DNA from: Rothia sp. (in: high G+C Gram-positive bacteria)
GTDB taxonomy: Bacteria; Actinomycetota; Actinomycetes; Actinomycetales; Micrococcaceae
Reading direction: 5' to 3'
Assembly (NCBI RefSeq): GCF_030540545.1
Contig: NZ_JAUNVZ010000001.1
Span: 124,001-188,000 of the forward strand
DNA: 64,000 nt
Numbering within the stretch: the stretch's first letter is position 1; every line of letters begins with the position of its first letter. The translations under genes and the position numbers were made by a program. The notes beneath the pieces are model-generated. The model was not told the DNA's origin and did not search any database. It worked only from the letters and a program-made list of their open reading frames with translations. This document shows, in pieces, positions 62,511 through 64,000 of the stretch.

Positions 62511-63527
62511 TTAGAGACTGACCAGGGTATTGGTTTCGCGGATGAGGGAGTCGGCTAGTAGGGAAGTGTAGCAGCGGTCAATCTGCTCCTGGGCAGAGCC
62601 CAAAGCACGCAGCTGCGCAATAGAACGACGAAGCTGCTCACCCGCATCCGAATCAAGTAGCTGAACCACGTCGGAGTCCAGCACAATATGGGCGGGCAGG
62701 TGCGCAATATCAACACTCATATCCGTGAGCAGCGCCCGCGGAATGGGGGAGTGTGCCGCTCGAACCACCGCCATCATTGCCCCGCGCAGCTGCCTGTCGG
62801 TACCGGCCCAGCTTTGACCCACGGGCGTGTACTCCGCCTCGGGGCAGCCGGCAGCACGCCAAGCGCACATATCGCGCACCGGGCATAGATCGCATTCGGG
62901 GTTTTTAGCGGTGCAGATGAGAGCCCCCAGCTCCATGACGGACTCGTTCCAGAGCACCGATTCTCCCAGATCATTAGGCATGAGCGCCTCGGCAAGCCGG
63001 GTTTCTGCCGCGGTGAGGGATTTAGAGGGGAGTGCCTTCGCGCTAAAGAGCCGGGCGTGCACGCGGCGAATATTCGTATCGATGACGGTGGCGCGGCGAC
63101 CGAAGGCAAAAACGCTAATAGCGGCGGCAGTGTAGGATCCGACACCGGGTAGAGCCAGCAGCTGGTCATAGTCGGCGGGTACTTCACCTGTGTGTTCTTC
63201 AACGATGGCTCGTGCCGCATTGTGCAGGCGTTGGGCTCGGCGCGGGTAGCCTAAGCGGCCCCAGGCACGCACTGCTTCCCCGGGTTCTTCACCGGCGAGA
63301 TCGGCGGGGGTCGGCCAGCGGCGCATCCATTCTTCCCAGACGGGTAGTACTCGCTTAACGGGGGTTTGTTGGAGCATGAATTCGCTGACCATAACTCCCC
63401 AGGGGCTGCATTCTGCGCGTCGCCAGGGTAGGTCGCGTGCATTGGCAATGAACCAGTTATTGATCAGGTGGTGGGCGCGTTCAATAGTGTTGTGGTTCGG
63501 GAGAGTCTCTGGGGCGTTTTTTCGCAT
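62511..63527 (-). CDS. mutY: A/G-specific adenine DNA glycosylase
   Basis: 338 residues from the ATG at 63527; TACCCT lies 6 bases upstream (leaderless), and an in-frame start at 63563 would be upstream of that promoter. Helix-hairpin-helix LLALPGVGSYTAAAI with catalytic Asp in VIDTNIRRV, FMLQQTPV (catalytic Glu in SEFMLQQT), and the iron-sulfur cluster C-X6-C-X2-C-X5-C (CTAKNPECDLCPVRDMC). It removes adenine opposite 8-oxoguanine. The usual C-terminal MutT-like domain is absent or much reduced, as is usual in actinobacteria. Confidence 0.95.
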   Translation of the reverse strand: MRKNAPETLPNHNTIERAHHLINNWFIANARDLPWRRAECSPWGVMVSEFMLQQTPVKRVLPVWEEWMRRWPTPADLAGEEPGEAVRAWGRLGYPRRAQRLHNAARAIVEEHTGEVPADYDQLLALPGVGSYTAAAISVFAFGRRATVIDTNIRRVHARLFSAKALPSKSLTAAETRLAEALMPNDLGESVLWNESVMELGALICTAKNPECDLCPVRDMCAWRAAGCPEAEYTPVGQSWAGTDRQLRGAMMAVVRAAHSPIPRALLTDMSVDIAHLPAHIVLDSDVVQLLDSDAGEQLRRSIAQLRALGSAQEQIDRCYTSLLADSLIRETNTLVSL

Positions 63528-63778
63528 TGCTTTAGGGTACGCGATATGTATGCTTTTGCCCAATTAGGTGGACCCAAGAGCTGAGTTGTAGCGGGACTGC
63601 ACATAAAGAATATATAGGGAATGCTCGTTCTCTTATTGCGCTATACGGGTTGTCATAGTGGCTCTCTACGGAAAACTAGAAGGACGATCGAAAGGATAGG
63701 ATAGAGTGCTTGCATTCTATACTTTCGAGGGTAGAGGAGGGTTTCAAAGAGTGTATAAAAACAGTTATCCTTAAGAGT
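63528..63778. other. Intergenic region mutY / membrane-anchored protein
   Basis: Divergent promoter region. The lsr2-like promoter motif 63752-63773 stands at its right end. No gene-like frame. Confidence 0.4.
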
Positions 63779-64000
63779 ATGAGTGAATTCCGCCCTGAGA
63801 CCGATTCTGTGTATGCAAAGCGCCGCCTGACTCTTGTTGTAGCGTTGCTGCTGGTTCTTGCATTGGCTTTCGTTGTTGGCACCTTTGTACTGGGTCGCCA
63901 GGCTAATTCGGGTAGCTCTCAGGCGGAGGCAACGGTCACTCCTTCTATTTCTACTGCACCCTTTGCGAATTTTAGTGCCCGCCCTACTCCCAGTATTGAT
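63779..64000 (+). CDS. Membrane-anchored protein, N-terminal part
   Basis: 74 codons, cut off by the window end. MSEFRPETDSVYAKRR is a basic cytosolic start, followed by one membrane helix (about 18-38) and a Ser/Thr/Pro-rich stalk, so the rest lies outside. TATCCT (63766-63771) lies 7 bases before the ATG. DUF305-type and other anchored proteins begin this way, but the visible part cannot decide the family. Confidence 0.6.
   Translation, partial: MSEFRPETDSVYAKRRLTLVVALLLVLALAFVVGTFVLGRQANSGSSQAEATVTPSISTAPFANFSARPTPSID

Noticed and set aside
1-64000. CRISPR arrays, insertion sequences, integrases and attachment sites.
   Set aside because: No regularly spaced repeats, transposase-like products or paired direct repeats at tRNA genes were seen.

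Overview
The window looks like a chromosomal segment of a moderately high-GC actinobacterium of the Micrococcaceae, most likely a Rothia species (genus assigned from memory of gene content and codon style, not from a database search). Supporting signs are Lsr2, ClpC and FtsH of actinobacterial type, a DUF2520-panC-lysS-lsr2-clpC order, a ppa/dacB/DUF2342-metalloprotease/tilS/hpt/ftsH/folE block, and many promoters whose -10 hexamer lies only 5-7 nt before an ATG or GTG without a Shine-Dalgarno sequence, the layout of leaderless mRNAs. No rRNA, tRNA, CRISPR array, insertion sequence or prophage was seen.

Layout. 1-6100: end of fba, an NAD(P)-binding protein, a secreted beta/gamma-crystallin-like protein, a lipoprotein, an ArsD-like protein, PTS EIIA(Glc) and a Tat-exported glycerophosphodiesterase. 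6000-6065 holds a perfect 56-bp palindrome whose centre is a consensus parS site. 6090-11500: TetR and a divergent ABC-2-type permease, an S4 RNA-binding protein, a MATE exporter, then a secreted peptide with a small membrane protein (possible bacteriocin/immunity pair). 11580-14360: copper ATPase and chaperone. 14480-26540: pta, MTH1187-type protein, spermidine-synthase-like protein, pheA-serS-diacylglycerol kinase, ackA, M48 protease, SBF-like transporter, xth. 26757-31785: butanediol dehydrogenase and a manganese/zinc ABC system with its DtxR/MntR regulator. 31890-37700: MarR protein with a Gly/Arg/Phe-rich tail, a second lipoprotein of the same apparent family as the first, a 36-aa exported peptide behind a structured leader, a SatD-like protein and an SF1 helicase. 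37765-60546: the conserved core (dacB, ppa, metalloprotease, tilS, hpt, ftsH, folE, folP-folB-folK-DUF3180, two PH-domain proteins, an ene-reductase with its MarR, DUF2520-panC-lysS, lsr2, clpC). 60651-62504: an AT-richer AbiEi/AbiEii-like toxin-antitoxin pair behind an operator of four half-sites. 62511-64000: mutY and the start of a membrane-anchored protein.

How the genes fit together. Acetate overflow (pta, ackA; not adjacent here), butanediol metabolism and PTS regulation point to a sugar-fermenting facultative organism. The folate genes form a near-continuous cluster. Most genes end in strong, often bidirectional hairpins, so transcription units are short and well insulated. The gene order around glpQ/pheA/serS and panC/ftsH/clpC resembles origin-proximal regions of other actinobacteria, which agrees with the parS site. 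The accessory parts most worth attention are the parS palindrome, the toxin-antitoxin operator, the secreted-peptide pair at 10544-11489, and the candidate cis-regulatory RNA at 33984-34047.
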